From: Variovorax sp. JS1663
GTDB taxonomy: Bacteria > Pseudomonadota > Gammaproteobacteria > Burkholderiales > Burkholderiaceae_C
Length of the DNA stretch: 64,000 nt
Direction of reading: 5' to 3'
Assembly: GCF_002157355.1 (NCBI RefSeq)
Contig: NZ_LYMK01000003.1
Coordinates: 1-64,000, forward strand
Below the pieces are notes generated by a model. The model searched no databases and had not been told where the DNA came from. It was given only the letters and a program-made list of their open reading frames with translations. The translations under genes were made by a program, and so were the position numbers. Within the stretch, counting starts at the first letter, position 1; each line of letters opens with the position of its first letter. Shown piece after piece: positions 1-9,300 of the stretch.

Positions 1-1500
1 CGTCACATCGGATGGCGCGATGTCCGAGGCCAATTGGACCGTGTCGACGTTCCCTGCGGCGCTGTCGTAGTCGAACACGATGTCCTGGCCCGAGCCCCGA
101 CCGAACAGGTACACGTCGTTGCCGCGGTCCCCGATGAGCGTATCGTTGCCTTCACCGCCGTCGAGCGTGTCCTCACCGTCCTCGGCGCTCAGGTAGTCGT
201 TGCCTTCTCCTCCCCGCAGCAGGTCCGCGCCGTAACCCCCATACAGGCGGTCGTCCTGCATGCCACCGACAAGGGTGTCGTTGCCTTCCTCGCCCTGCAG
301 GGTGTCCGCGCCTGCACCGCCGTCCAGCGTGTCGTCGCCTTGGCGGCCGTACAGCCAGTCATCCCCGCCCAGCCCCGCGACGGTGTCGTTGCCCGCATAG
401 CCGATCAGGGTCTCGCCACTGTCGGTGGGGAGCAGCACTTTGGCTTTCATGTCGGCCAAGGTCCAGTTGGTGCCGTCGGCAAAGCGGATGTTCTCCACGG
501 CATACCCCGAAGTGCCATCCTCGTAGAAGTAATGGCCCAGCTCCAGGCGGTCCGCGCCGTTGGTTCCGTTGATGCCGATGAGCAGGCTGTTGCCGCCTCG
601 CCAGACCGTCACATCGGATGGCGCGATGTCCGAGGCCAATTGGACCGTGTCGACGTTCCCTGCGGCGCTGTCGTAGTCGAACAGGATGTCCTGCCCCGAG
701 CCCCGGCCGAACAGGTAGGTGTCGTTGCCGACATCGCCAACGAGCGTGTCGTTGCCCGCACCGCCATCGAGCGTGTCCTCACCATTCTCGGCGCTCAGGT
801 AGTCGTTGCCCTCACCGCCTTGCAGCACATCCGCGCCGTAGCCGCCGTACAGCCGATCGTCTTGTGCACCCCCGACAAGGGTGTCGTTGCCTTCCTCGCC
901 CAGCAGGGTGTCCGCGCCTGCACCGCCGTCCAGCGTGTCGTCGCCCTGGCGGCCATACAGCCAGTCATCACCGCCCAGCCCCGCGATGGTGTCGTTGCCC
1001 GCATAGCCGATCACGGTCTCGCTGCTGTCCGTGGTGACGAGCATCTTGGCCTTGAGGTCAGCCAGGGTCCAGTTGGTGCCGCCGGCAAAGCGGATGCTTT
1101 CCACGGCGTACCCCGACGTGCCGTCTTCGTAAAAGTAATGAGCCAGCTCCAGACGGTCCGCACCGTTGGTTCCGTTGATGCCGATGAGCAGGCTGTTGCC
1201 GCTTCGCCAGACCGTCACATCGGACGGCGCGATGTCCAGGGCCAGCTGGATCGTGTCGACGTTGCCGGCGGTCGTGTCGTAGTCGAACAGGATGTCTTGG
1301 CCCGAACCGCGGCCGAAGCGATAGGTGTCGCTACCGGTGTCGCCAATGAGCGTGTCATTGCCCGTGCCGCCATCGAAGGTGTCCTCACCGCTGCCACCCT
1401 GGAGATAGTCATTGCCGGCGCCGCCGTGCAGGATGTCGTTGCCCTCGCCCCCGAACAGGTAGTCGTCGCCGCCTCCGGCGTCGGCGACGTCGTTGCCGGC
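1..1500 (-). repeat. 606-nt tandem repeat inside the RTX gene (three copies visible)
   Basis: The same sequence block starts at 1, 607 and 1213, an exact 606-nt (202-codon) period that keeps the reading frame. The first 60 nt of copies 1 and 2 are identical; copy 3 (N-proximal in the protein) is more diverged. Each unit encodes several RTX nonapeptides, then an FGRGSGQD/FDYD segment, a WRGGNSLLIGI-type strand, an HYFYEDGTSGYAVENI motif and an FADGTNWTLADM motif, which is the layout of the haemolysin-type calcium-binding-related domain. More copies may lie to the left of the window. Confidence 0.92.
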
Positions 1501-3483
1501 ACTGGCGTTGAAATTGTTGGCCTGGGAATCGCCCACATAGATGTCATCCTGCGCTGAGCCGTACGAGGTGGTGCTGGCGAAGATGTTCAGGCTGGCCAGT
1601 TCTGCCCGCACCGCCGATGCGGCCGGCAACGCCTCGACCCAGCCGCGCAGCAGGTCCAAGCCATTGAAACCCACGGCTTGCAGGCTGGGCAATCCGTAAC
1701 GGTTGAGTTCGACCAGATCGATGAGCGCGGCGCGCTCGTTGGCGCTTTTGTTCATCTCCAGCTTGGCGGCCATTGCCGTGGTGTCGAAGCGGATGCCGTT
1801 TTCATCGATCGTCAGTTCGACGGCATCGAGGTAAGGCTTCAGCCGCGTCTGCAGCACGAGGGCGCCGTAGACGCTTTCCTTCAAGGCGTCGTAGCTTTGC
1901 TGCAGCAGCGTGAGCTGGGCGGCCGGCGGTGCGATGCCGTAGCCGGCGCGGGTGATGTTGGTGGCGGTGTCGGTGGTGTTGGTGCGGGTGGTGCCGGCGG
2001 TCAGGGGCATGCCGTTGGCACCGGTGCTGTAGAAGCGCTCGCCGTTGAAGACTTCCAGCACGCCCAAGAGGTTGCGGTACTGCGCTTCGGTCATGCCCAC
2101 GGGCAGGCCGCTGATGGTGACGTTGCCGTCCAGGGTGGTTTCCAGGCTCTGCCAGAAGTCGGAGCCTTCGGCCCATTGGGTGAGAAGGCCATCGAGCAGG
2201 GCGCGCTGGGCATCGCGGGTGGTGGCGCTGCTGAAGGCGGCCAGGCTTGTGGCGAGCGTCGGACTCAGGCTCACTGCTTCAGCCAGATCGCGGGCGCGGC
2301 CGGAGCCCTGCATGCTGGGCAGGGCTCGGGCCTGCTCGGTCAGCGGCACAGGGACGGTGAACTCGCGGTAGAAGGGATTCGACTCGAGGTCGACCGCGCC
2401 GACGCTGCGGTCGACCTGCGCGCCATCGACTTCACGCGTGAAGCTGGCGCTCTGGGCGATGAGGTTGCCGTTGACGGTGCTGCCGGCCTGGGTGCCGCCG
2501 GTGGCGTTGGTGGCACTGCCGTTCACGCCGATGCGGCTGATGCCCAGGGCATCGAGATGGAAGAGCTCGCCGGCGTCGGACACGCCATCCTGGTCGAGGT
2601 CGCGCCAGACCTGCAGGGAGTTCCAGGCGAGGTCGGCGGCGTTGAGCTGGCCGTCGGCGTTGGAATCGAGATCGCCGAGGGCATCGAAGCCGTTGACGGC
2701 GTTGCTGCCGTCGGACTTGAGGGTGTCGATGCCGAAGAGCTCTCGGCCGGAGTCGATCGAGCCGTTGGCGTTGAGGTCGCGCACGAGGATGCCGTCGTCC
2801 GCGCCGATCCAGCCGGTGCCTGTCCTGATGCCGTCGGCGTTGTGGTCGAAGAGGACGGAGCCGTCGGCTCGCTTCAGCTCCAGGCCGTCGCCGTCAAGGT
2901 CGAGCATCAGGGGATCAATGGGTTGGCGCCAAGCTCGGGCGGTCTGATAGTCCCGATTACACAAATCAGGAATTGCCCTGAAATTTGACTCATAAAAGGG
3001 CAAGAAATGATCGTTCATCAAATCCTGGAAATCGTTCCAGTCTTGAGGTGTCGGTTCAGTCCCAGTATTGAGAGCCCTTTTGATGAGGTCGCGAAAATGC
3101 TCCCAGGTCTCTCGTTCTTGCAGCTGTCTCCACACGCTGGATAAATCTCGCTGCAGATCGGGTTCGATCGGTTTGCGTCGTTCAATTTGATTTCCCAGAT
3201 CGTGAAGTCGACGAGCTGTATTTAGTTCTGCTTCTTTGCCAGATGAGGCCTGTCCGCTCCATCCAAATGATCCATAGTCTGGCGAAGGCGGGCTGGTATA
3301 CCAATGCCCATCTGATTCGTTGTATGTGTAGCCATCCAACCGGTTTGCATCAACCCATCCTCCTAATTCTTGCGAATGAGTCAGCGCTCCAAAGCCAAAA
3401 ACCTTGCCGCCAACCACTTCATTTAGCGCTCTTGCAAAGGCTTGCTTACCTAAAAAATTTCCAATTGCAGATGTCAATGACAT
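1..3483 (-). CDS. RTX/haemolysin-type calcium-binding protein, C-terminus cut by window edge
   Basis: Reading from the ATG at 3483 the frame stays open for 1161 codons to position 1, so the C-terminus and stop lie outside the window. A GGGAGG ribosome site lies about 8 nt before the ATG. Residues 1 to about 180 match no family I recognise. Next come Asp-rich EF-hand/dockerin-like stretches (DLDGDGLEL, DLNANGSIDSG, DLDSNADGQ, DLDQDGVSDAGEL), then a helical region, then from about residue 650 many RTX nonapeptides (GGxGNDTL type) alternating with haemolysin-type calcium-binding-related domains. These are organised as 202-residue tandem repeats. The family is normally secreted by a Type I ABC exporter and folds on extracellular calcium; no exporter is in the window. 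The N-terminal coding part (about 2950-3483) is clearly AT-richer than the rest, which suggests a mosaic gene. It starts 1 nt after the small membrane gene at 3485-3685. Function (toxin, adhesin or enzyme) is not shown. Confidence 0.9.
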   Translation of the reverse strand, partial: MSLTSAIGNFLGKQAFARALNEVVGGKVFGFGALTHSQELGGWVDANRLDGYTYNESDGHWYTSPPSPDYGSFGWSGQASSGKEAELNTARRLHDLGNQIERRKPIEPDLQRDLSSVWRQLQERETWEHFRDLIKRALNTGTEPTPQDWNDFQDLMNDHFLPFYESNFRAIPDLCNRDYQTARAWRQPIDPLMLDLDGDGLELKRADGSVLFDHNADGIRTGTGWIGADDGILVRDLNANGSIDSGRELFGIDTLKSDGSNAVNGFDALGDLDSNADGQLNAADLAWNSLQVWRDLDQDGVSDAGELFHLDALGISRIGVNGSATNATGGTQAGSTVNGNLIAQSASFTREVDGAQVDRSVGAVDLESNPFYREFTVPVPLTEQARALPSMQGSGRARDLAEAVSLSPTLATSLAAFSSATTRDAQRALLDGLLTQWAEGSDFWQSLETTLDGNVTISGLPVGMTEAQYRNLLGVLEVFNGERFYSTGANGMPLTAGTTRTNTTDTATNITRAGYGIAPPAAQLTLLQQSYDALKESVYGALVLQTRLKPYLDAVELTIDENGIRFDTTAMAAKLEMNKSANERAALIDLVELNRYGLPSLQAVGFNGLDLLRGWVEALPAASAVRAELASLNIFASTTSYGSAQDDIYVGDSQANNFNASAGNDVADAGGGDDYLFGGEGNDILHGGAGNDYLQGGSGEDTFDGGTGNDTLIGDTGSDTYRFGRGSGQDILFDYDTTAGNVDTIQLALDIAPSDVTVWRSGNSLLIGINGTNGADRLELAHYFYEDGTSGYAVESIRFAGGTNWTLADLKAKMLVTTDSSETVIGYAGNDTIAGLGGDDWLYGRQGDDTLDGGAGADTLLGEEGNDTLVGGAQDDRLYGGYGADVLQGGEGNDYLSAENGEDTLDGGAGNDTLVGDVGNDTYLFGRGSGQDILFDYDSAAGNVDTVQLASDIAPSDVTVWRGGNSLLIGINGTNGADRLELGHYFYEDGTSGYAVENIRFADGTNWTLADMKAKVLLPTDSGETLIGYAGNDTVAGLGGDDWLYGRQGDDTLDGGAGADTLQGEEGNDTLVGGMQDDRLYGGYGADLLRGGEGNDYLSAEDGEDTLDGGEGNDTLIGDRGNDVYLFGRGSGQDIVFDYDSAAGNVDTVQLASDIAPSDVT

Positions 3484-3484
3484 T

Positions 3485-3685
3485 TTATCCTCCCAGATTA
3501 ATCAAAGCGAAAAACAGAATGGTTGCCCACGCCAACAATCCCACCAAAGAAAATACCCAATAACTGGAGGCTGTGCGAGTCGGGATGCCTAATTTAAACC
3601 TCCCAAAGCTTGCAAGCCACAAGATCAACATGCCGGTGCCGCACAGCAATATGTCTGCCAGTATGAATAGAATTAATTCAGTCAT
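3485..3685 (-). CDS. Small two-TM membrane protein upstream of the RTX gene
   Basis: A 66-aa protein starting MTELILFILADILLCG, with two hydrophobic segments (about residues 3-24 and 42-63) separated by a short basic loop. The open frame extends further upstream, but the ATG at 3685 begins the hydrophobic protein and is the most credible start. Its TAA ends one base before the ATG of the RTX gene, so the two are almost certainly co-transcribed and translationally coupled. The stretch is AT-rich, like the RTX N-terminus and unlike the rest of the window. I do not recognise the family. An immunity or accessory role for the RTX protein is inference from position only. Confidence 0.6.
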   Translation of the reverse strand: MTELILFILADILLCGTGMLILWLASFGRFKLGIPTRTASSYWVFSLVGLLAWATILFFALINLGG

Positions 3686-3889
3686 CTTCAGTTTTTTGTT
3701 TGTGCAAGTTTTGATTTTTTCTCGTTCTTGTAAGTCGACAGACCCGTCACCCCGCGACTCCGCCGTGGCGAAGGCGGCCACGCTATCCACTCAAGCGCGC
3801 CTGCTCACTGCTTTGCGAGAATTCATCAGATTCGGCGCGCCATGTGCCCCCGTGCGCCAACTTCCACGTTGCGTGGAGTCCCCAGCGAT
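3686..3889. other. Intergenic, no gene seen
   Basis: This 204-nt stretch separates the small membrane gene from the 3' end of the CRP-like gene. It is AT-rich on its left half. A short CCGCC/GGCGG inverted repeat lies near 3762-3780 but has no T-run, so I do not call a terminator. The promoter of the 3685 gene should be here, but no convincing -35/-10 pair is visible. Confidence 0.4.
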
Positions 3890-4525
3890 TCACCAAGCCG
3901 CCGGCAATTTCTTCAGAATCACCAGCCGCCCCTCCCGCTGCCCGATGTACCCGCCGGCGGTCAGCTCCTTCATCACCCGGTTCACCATCTCCCGCGAGGC
4001 GCCGACGCGGTCGGCGATGTCCTGCTGCGTCAGCTTGTGGCGCAGCAGGCGCTCCTCGCCGGCCGGCTCTGACAACTCCGTCAGCACCCGCACCATCCGC
4101 CCGTAGACGTCCTGCAGCGCCATGCTGCGCACCTGTTCGGTCAGGCGCCGCACCATGCGGATCAGCTTGCGCGTCAGGTGCATCGCGAAGTCGGGGTGGT
4201 CGGCCATCAACTGGCGCAGCTCCGAGCCCTGCACCACCCGGCAGCTGCAGGCCTCGATCGCCTTGATCGAGGCCGAGCGCCGCTCGCCGTCGATGGAGAG
4301 CTCGCCGAAATACTCCCCCGGCCCGTATTCCGAGAGCACCAGCTCCCGCCCGTCGTCGGAGCTGGCGTAGATCTTCACCCGGCCGCGCAGCAGGATGTAG
4401 AGCGAATCGGTGGTGTCGCCCTCGTTGATCAGGATGGCGTTGGCCGCGAAGTTGCGCGTGAGGCCGTGCGGCGCGATGGCGTCCAGCAGGTGCTGCGGCA
4501 GGCGGTCTTGGGCATCGGCACTCAT
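3890..4525 (-). CDS. CRP/FNR-family transcriptional regulator (CRP-like, cAMP-binding type)
   Basis: A 211-aa protein with an N-terminal cyclic-nucleotide-binding barrel (about residues 15-130) and a C-terminal winged helix. The barrel keeps the phosphate-binding-cassette residues seen in E. coli CRP: G74-E75, then R83-S84-A85. The recognition helix reads SREMVNRV (177-184); R178, E179 and R183 correspond to the Arg-Glu-Arg set with which CRP reads TGTGA half-sites. There are no FNR-type N-terminal cysteines, so cAMP or a similar ligand is more likely than oxygen sensing. ATG 4525 follows a GGAG site. A perfect TGTGA-N6-TCACA palindrome lies 55 nt upstream, and a class III adenylate cyclase is two genes away, which supports a cAMP role. 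The start is chosen inside a much longer antisense frame that covers the cyclase gene and is not real. Confidence 0.93.
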   Translation of the reverse strand: MSADAQDRLPQHLLDAIAPHGLTRNFAANAILINEGDTTDSLYILLRGRVKIYASSDDGRELVLSEYGPGEYFGELSIDGERRSASIKAIEACSCRVVQGSELRQLMADHPDFAMHLTRKLIRMVRRLTEQVRSMALQDVYGRMVRVLTELSEPAGEERLLRHKLTQQDIADRVGASREMVNRVMKELTAGGYIGQREGRLVILKKLPAAW

Positions 4526-4579
4526 CGGCTCTCCGGCGGGGCTGGGGCTGCCGGAAATTATGAGGCGCCCGGCCGCCGG

Positions 4580-4595
4580 TGTGACGCAGTTCACA
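4580..4595. promoter_or_regulatory. CRP-type operator TGTGACGCAGTTCACA
   Basis: The sequence matches the CRP consensus TGTGA-N6-TCACA at every consensus base. It lies in the divergent region between the CRP-like gene (start 4525, minus) and the phospholipase-D-family gene (start 4703, plus). The neighbouring regulator keeps the recognition-helix residues expected for this half-site. Autoregulation and control of the divergent gene are inferred. Confidence 0.75.
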
Positions 4596-4702
4596 TCCGC
4601 GTTGCGCACTGCTTCCTCGTGGAAAAAGAGGCCCTTCCCTAGATTTGCGGCATGGCCGGCACAACCCATTCCGCCGGCCCAAGGAAGCCCCCCGGAGCCC
4701 CC

Positions 4703-6322
4703 ATGACCGCCCTCTCTTTCACGCGCAACATCAAGCTGAACGCCCCCGGCGCCAGCCTGCGCCTGATCGGGATGGCCCTGCTGCTGGCCCTCGCCGCCGT
4801 GCTGACGGGCTGCGCCGGCCTGCCGGCCAGCGTGCAGCGCCCCGTCTCCCAGGCCCGCGCCGACGTGGCCGACACCCGCCTGGCCGCCGTCGCCGCCGCC
4901 TCGCTGCCCGCCGCCGACGGCCAGCGCTCCGGCCTGCGCCTGCTGCCGGCAGGCGACCAGGCCTTCGAAGCCCGCATCGCCCTGGCCCGCGCCGCCCAGA
5001 AGAGCATCGACGCCCAGTACTACGAGATCGCCGACGACGCCTCCGGCCGCCAGTTCCTGCGCGCCCTGGCCGACGCCGCCGGCCGCGGCGTGCGCGTGCG
5101 CCTGCTGGTGGACGACCTGCACGCCGCCGGCGAAGACGCGCTGCTGGCCGGCCTGGCCGCCCGCCCCAACGTCGAGCTGCGCATGTTCAACCCCCTGGCG
5201 GTGCGCAGCGGCGGCGTGACCCAGCGCGTGCTGCGCTCGGTGAACGAGTTCTCGCGCATCAACCGCCGCATGCACAACAAGCTGTTCCTGGCCGACAACC
5301 AGTTCGCCATCACCGGCGGCCGCAATGTCGCCGACGAGTACTTCGACCGCAGTGGCCCTGCCAACTTCATCGACATGGACATCCTCGCCGCCGGCCCGGC
5401 CGTGCAGGCCCTGTCCACCGTGTTCGACGGCTACTGGAACAGCGAGCATGCCTATCCCATCCAGAGCCTGGTCGCCGCGTCGCTGACGCAGGAGGAAGCC
5501 CGCCGCCACTTCGATGCCGCCGTGCGGCAGGCCGAGGTGGCCGAGTTCCCGGTCACGGCCCGCGACCTGCTCGGCCAGACCAGCGTCGCCACCCAGCTGG
5601 CCACCGGCCGCCTGGAACTGCACATGGCCGCCGTGCGCGTGATCGCCGATGCGCCCGCCAAGGCGGACGTGAACGCTCAGTCGATGGCCGACGGCGCCGT
5701 GATGAACGGCAAGCTCGAGCTGCTGCAGTCGGCCCGCTCCGAGGTCGTGCTGGCCTCGCCCTACTTCGTGCCCGGCCGCCGTACCCTCGAAGTGCTGAAG
5801 CAGGCGACCGACAGCCACGTGCGCGTCTCCGTCATGACCAACTCGCTCGCCACCACCGACGAGCCGCTGGTGCATGCCGGCTACGCCCGCTATCGCACCG
5901 CGCTGCTGGGCATGGGCGTCTCTCTCTACGAGCTGATGCCCGGCACCGGCGACGCCAAGGCCGCCGCCGTCGGCGAGCGCCGCGGTTCGCTGGGCCGGCT
6001 GCATGCCAAGGCCGCGGTGGTGGACGGCCGCTGGCTCTACATCGGCTCCATGAACATGGACCGCCGCTCTGCCCACTCCAACACCGAGATGGGCCTGATC
6101 GTCGACAGCCCCGAGCTCGCCGGCCAGCTGGCCAGCCTGCTGCGCGGCGACCGCCAGCCGCCCAGCTACGAAGTGCGCAGCGCCAATGGCGGCCAAGGCC
6201 TGCAGTGGATCGCCAAGGGCGGCGCCGAGCCGATCGCCTTCGCGAAGGAGCCGAACCTGCGCTGGGGCGTCCAGCTGCGCCTGTCGCTGGTCTCCGCCTT
6301 CGTCGACGAGGAGCTCCTTTGA
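4703..6322 (+). CDS. Phospholipase D-family lipoprotein (cardiolipin synthase ClsC-like)
   Basis: A 539-aa protein. The start at 4703 (MTALSFTRN) follows a GGAG site; an ATG 51 nt upstream is in frame but lacks one. The N-terminus has a hydrophobic stretch ending in a lipobox, LTG-C37, so it should be a lipoprotein. Two HKD (HxKxxxxD) motifs are visible: HNKLFLAD followed by a GGRN-type sequence in the first half, and HAKAAVVDG followed by GSMNMDRRS in the second. This is the paired catalytic arrangement of phospholipase D and cardiolipin synthase. The family hydrolyses or transfers phosphatidyl groups at the membrane; the substrate cannot be told from sequence. It is divergent from the CRP-like gene across a CRP-type operator and lies 36 nt before the adenylate cyclase gene. 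Confidence 0.88.
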   Translation: MTALSFTRNIKLNAPGASLRLIGMALLLALAAVLTGCAGLPASVQRPVSQARADVADTRLAAVAAASLPAADGQRSGLRLLPAGDQAFEARIALARAAQKSIDAQYYEIADDASGRQFLRALADAAGRGVRVRLLVDDLHAAGEDALLAGLAARPNVELRMFNPLAVRSGGVTQRVLRSVNEFSRINRRMHNKLFLADNQFAITGGRNVADEYFDRSGPANFIDMDILAAGPAVQALSTVFDGYWNSEHAYPIQSLVAASLTQEEARRHFDAAVRQAEVAEFPVTARDLLGQTSVATQLATGRLELHMAAVRVIADAPAKADVNAQSMADGAVMNGKLELLQSARSEVVLASPYFVPGRRTLEVLKQATDSHVRVSVMTNSLATTDEPLVHAGYARYRTALLGMGVSLYELMPGTGDAKAAAVGERRGSLGRLHAKAAVVDGRWLYIGSMNMDRRSAHSNTEMGLIVDSPELAGQLASLLRGDRQPPSYEVRSANGGQGLQWIAKGGAEPIAFAKEPNLRWGVQLRLSLVSAFVDEELL

Positions 6323-6358
6323 TCTGATTCCGGCGCCTCGCAGTACCATGGCCCGGCC

Positions 6359-9300
6359 ATGGCCTGCCCCGCCTGCGGATTCGACGTCGATCGCGACTTC
6401 GCCTTCTGCCCGAAGTGCGGGACGCGGCTCGCACCGCAGGCCCCGGCCCCGCCGCCTGCCGAGCCCGAGTCCGACCGCCGCATGGTGACCGTGATATTCG
6501 CGGACCTCTCGGGCTTCACCGCGCTGTCGCAGACCCTCGATGCCGAGGACGTGCGCGCGCTGCAGACCGAGCTCTTCGCGCTGATGTCCGGCGCCATCAA
6601 GCGCTTCGACGGCTTCGTCGAGAAGTACGTCGGCGATGCGGTGATGGCCGTCTTCGGCGCGCCGGTCGCGCACGAGGACGACCCCGAGCGCGCCCTCAAC
6701 GCCGCCCTGCTGATGCACCGCCAGGCCGCCGGCCTGAGCGCGCGCTGGGCGCCGCGCATCGGCCGGCCGCTGGACCTGCACATCGGCGTGCACACCGGCC
6801 CGGTGGTGGCGGGCCAGCTCGGCACCCACGACGAGGGCGCCTACGCCGTCACCGGCGACACGGTGAATGCCGCCTCGCGCCTGCAGAACGCGGCCGGCGC
6901 CGGCGAAACCATGGTCAGCCGCGCCACCTGGGAACTCACCCGGCATGCCTTCGGCTTCGAGCCGGCCGGCGAACTGACGCTCAAGGGCATCGCCCAGCCG
7001 ATGGCCGCCTGGCGCCTGGGCGCGGCGCTGGCCGCGCCGCAGCCGACCCGCGGCCTGCAGGCGCACGGGCTGGCCACCGGCCTGGTCGGCCGCGGCGCCG
7101 AGCTGCAGCGCCTGCGCGAGGCCTTCGAGCAGATGCGCACCGGCCAGGGCGGCCTGCTGCGCATCGTGGCCGAGGCCGGCACCGGCAAGACCCGGCTGCT
7201 GACCGAGTTCATGACGCAGCTGGAGGCCGAGGGCCGGCTCGAATCCGTGGTGCAGCGCCGCGCCGCCTGCTCGTCGCTCGGCGAGCGCGCCTACGGCGTG
7301 CCGGCCGCGCTGCTGCGCGACGCCTACGGGCTGGGCGCGCAGGACGCGCCGGCCGAGGCGCGCCAGAAAATCACCGCCGCCCTCGCGGCCATGGGGGCCG
7401 GGGAGCCCGAGCAGCAGCAGCTTTCCGCCTTCCTCGGCTACGTGCTGGGCCTCGAGGGCGAGGACGCCTCCACCCGCTACCTGGACCCGGAGCAGCTCAG
7501 GCAGCAGATCTTCGCCGCCGTGCTCGCGGTCGTGGAGCGCCGGCTGCAACAGGGCGCCGCGGCAGTGATGATGATCGTGGAGGACCTGCACTGGACAGAC
7601 GCCGCCTCCCTGGAGCTGCTGTCCTTCCTGCTCGGCCGGCTGCGCGAGCGCCCCTTCATGCTGCTGGTGACCCAGCGCCCCGCGCCCGCGCTGGAGGATT
7701 GGGCCGAAGGCGCCGGCGCCCAGACCGTGCTGCGGCTGGAACCCTTGTCCGCGCGCTGCAGCGAAGCCATGCTGGACGCCCTGTTCGGCAGCTCGACCCA
7801 GGCCCTGCCCGAAGCGCTGCGCCGCCGCATCGTCGAGCATGCCGGCGGCAACCCGCTCTTCCTGGAGGAGATGGCGCGCGCGCTGATCGCCGACGGCCTG
7901 CTCTCGCGCCAGGCCGGGGCCTGGGTCTGCAGCCCGCGCGCCACCGCGGCGCAGGTGCCCTCGACCATCCACGGCCTGCTGCTGGGCCGCATCGACCGCC
8001 TGGCCCCGGCCGCGCGCCGCACCCTGTGCGAGGCCGCGGTCATCGGGCCGCAGTTCGCCGAGCCGCTGCTGCGCGCCGTCGCGACCCTGTCGCACGCCGT
8101 GCCGGAGGCGCTCGAGGCCCTGGTCGATGCCGGCCTGCTCGCCGCCATGCCTTCGCCGGAGGGGCGCCGCTTCCGCTTCCGCCACGGCCTGTTCCAGGAG
8201 GTGGCCTACCAGAGCCTGCTGCTGCGCCGCCGCACCGAGCTGCACACCCGCATCGGCGAGGCCCTGGAGCGGCAGTGCGGCAGCACCCCGCGCCAACTGG
8301 AGGACCTGCAGGCCCTGGCCCACCACTTCCGCCTGGGCACGGACAAGGCGCGCGGCGCCCGCTACCTCGTCGCCGCCGCCGACTGGGCGCGCGGCGCGTA
8401 CGCCAATGCCGACGCCATCCGCGACTACCAGCTCGCCCTGGAGACCCTGGAGGCCTGCAGCGCCCCCGCGGCGCACCGCCTGGCCGTGCGCGAACATTTG
8501 GGCGACGTGCTCGCCCCCGCCGGCCGCATCGCCGAGGCCGCCGGCCACCTGGAGGCGGCGCGCGAGGGCCACGCCGAGGCCGGCGACCGCGTGGCCCAGG
8601 CCCGCCTGCTGCGCAAGATCGCCGCCCTGCGCTGGGAGACTGGCGACCGCGCCGAGGCGCAGGCCTGCCTGGCCTCGGGCCTCGCGCTCATCGACGGCGC
8701 CGCGCCCCACATCGAGCGGGCCTGGCTCTACGAGATGATGGGAGAGCTGCACTTCCGCACCGCCGACAGCCACGGCGCGCTGGAATGGACCCAGCGCGCA
8801 TTGGCCCACCTCCAGGCCCTGGAAGCACAGCCGCCCGCCGACGAGGACCAGCGCCGCGACCTGCGCGCCGCCGTCGCGCTGGCGCACAACACCCAGGGCG
8901 TGGCCCTGGCCCGGCTGGACCGGCTCGACGAGGCCGTGGCCCAGCTCGAGCGCAGCGTCGCCGTCGCGCGCGAGGCCGACCTGCCCCAGGCCGAATGCCG
9001 CGCCCTGTCGAACCTGGGCGTGCTCTACAGCTCCAGCCACCCGCAGCACGCCATCGAGGCCTGCGAGCGCGGCCTGCAGACCGCGCGCCGCATCGGCGAC
9101 CTCGGCCTGCAGTCGCGCCTGTCCGCCAACCTGGCGGTGGCCTACTGCACGCTCACCAACCGCTGCGACGAGCGCGGCGTCGGCGCGGCCCACACCGCCA
9201 TCGAGATCGACCGCAGCACCGGCCAGCTCGACCACCTGGCCGTCTCGCTGGTGGTGCTCGCCCAGATCTACCAGTGCCACGGCGAGGCCGCCCGCGCGCT

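Noticed and set aside
1..1500. CRISPR or other non-coding repeat array
   Set aside because: The 606-nt period is a multiple of three, keeps frame and encodes RTX repeats; no short direct repeats with unique spacers exist here or elsewhere in the window.
34..2988. Long plus-strand open frames opposite the RTX gene, with repeated sequence
   Set aside because: They are mirror images of the RTX repeats on the minus strand. The minus frame gives GGxGNDTL nonapeptides and calcium-binding motifs; the plus frames give no family-like sequence.
3762..3780. Rho-independent terminator
   Set aside because: The stem is only five base pairs and lacks a T-run on either strand.
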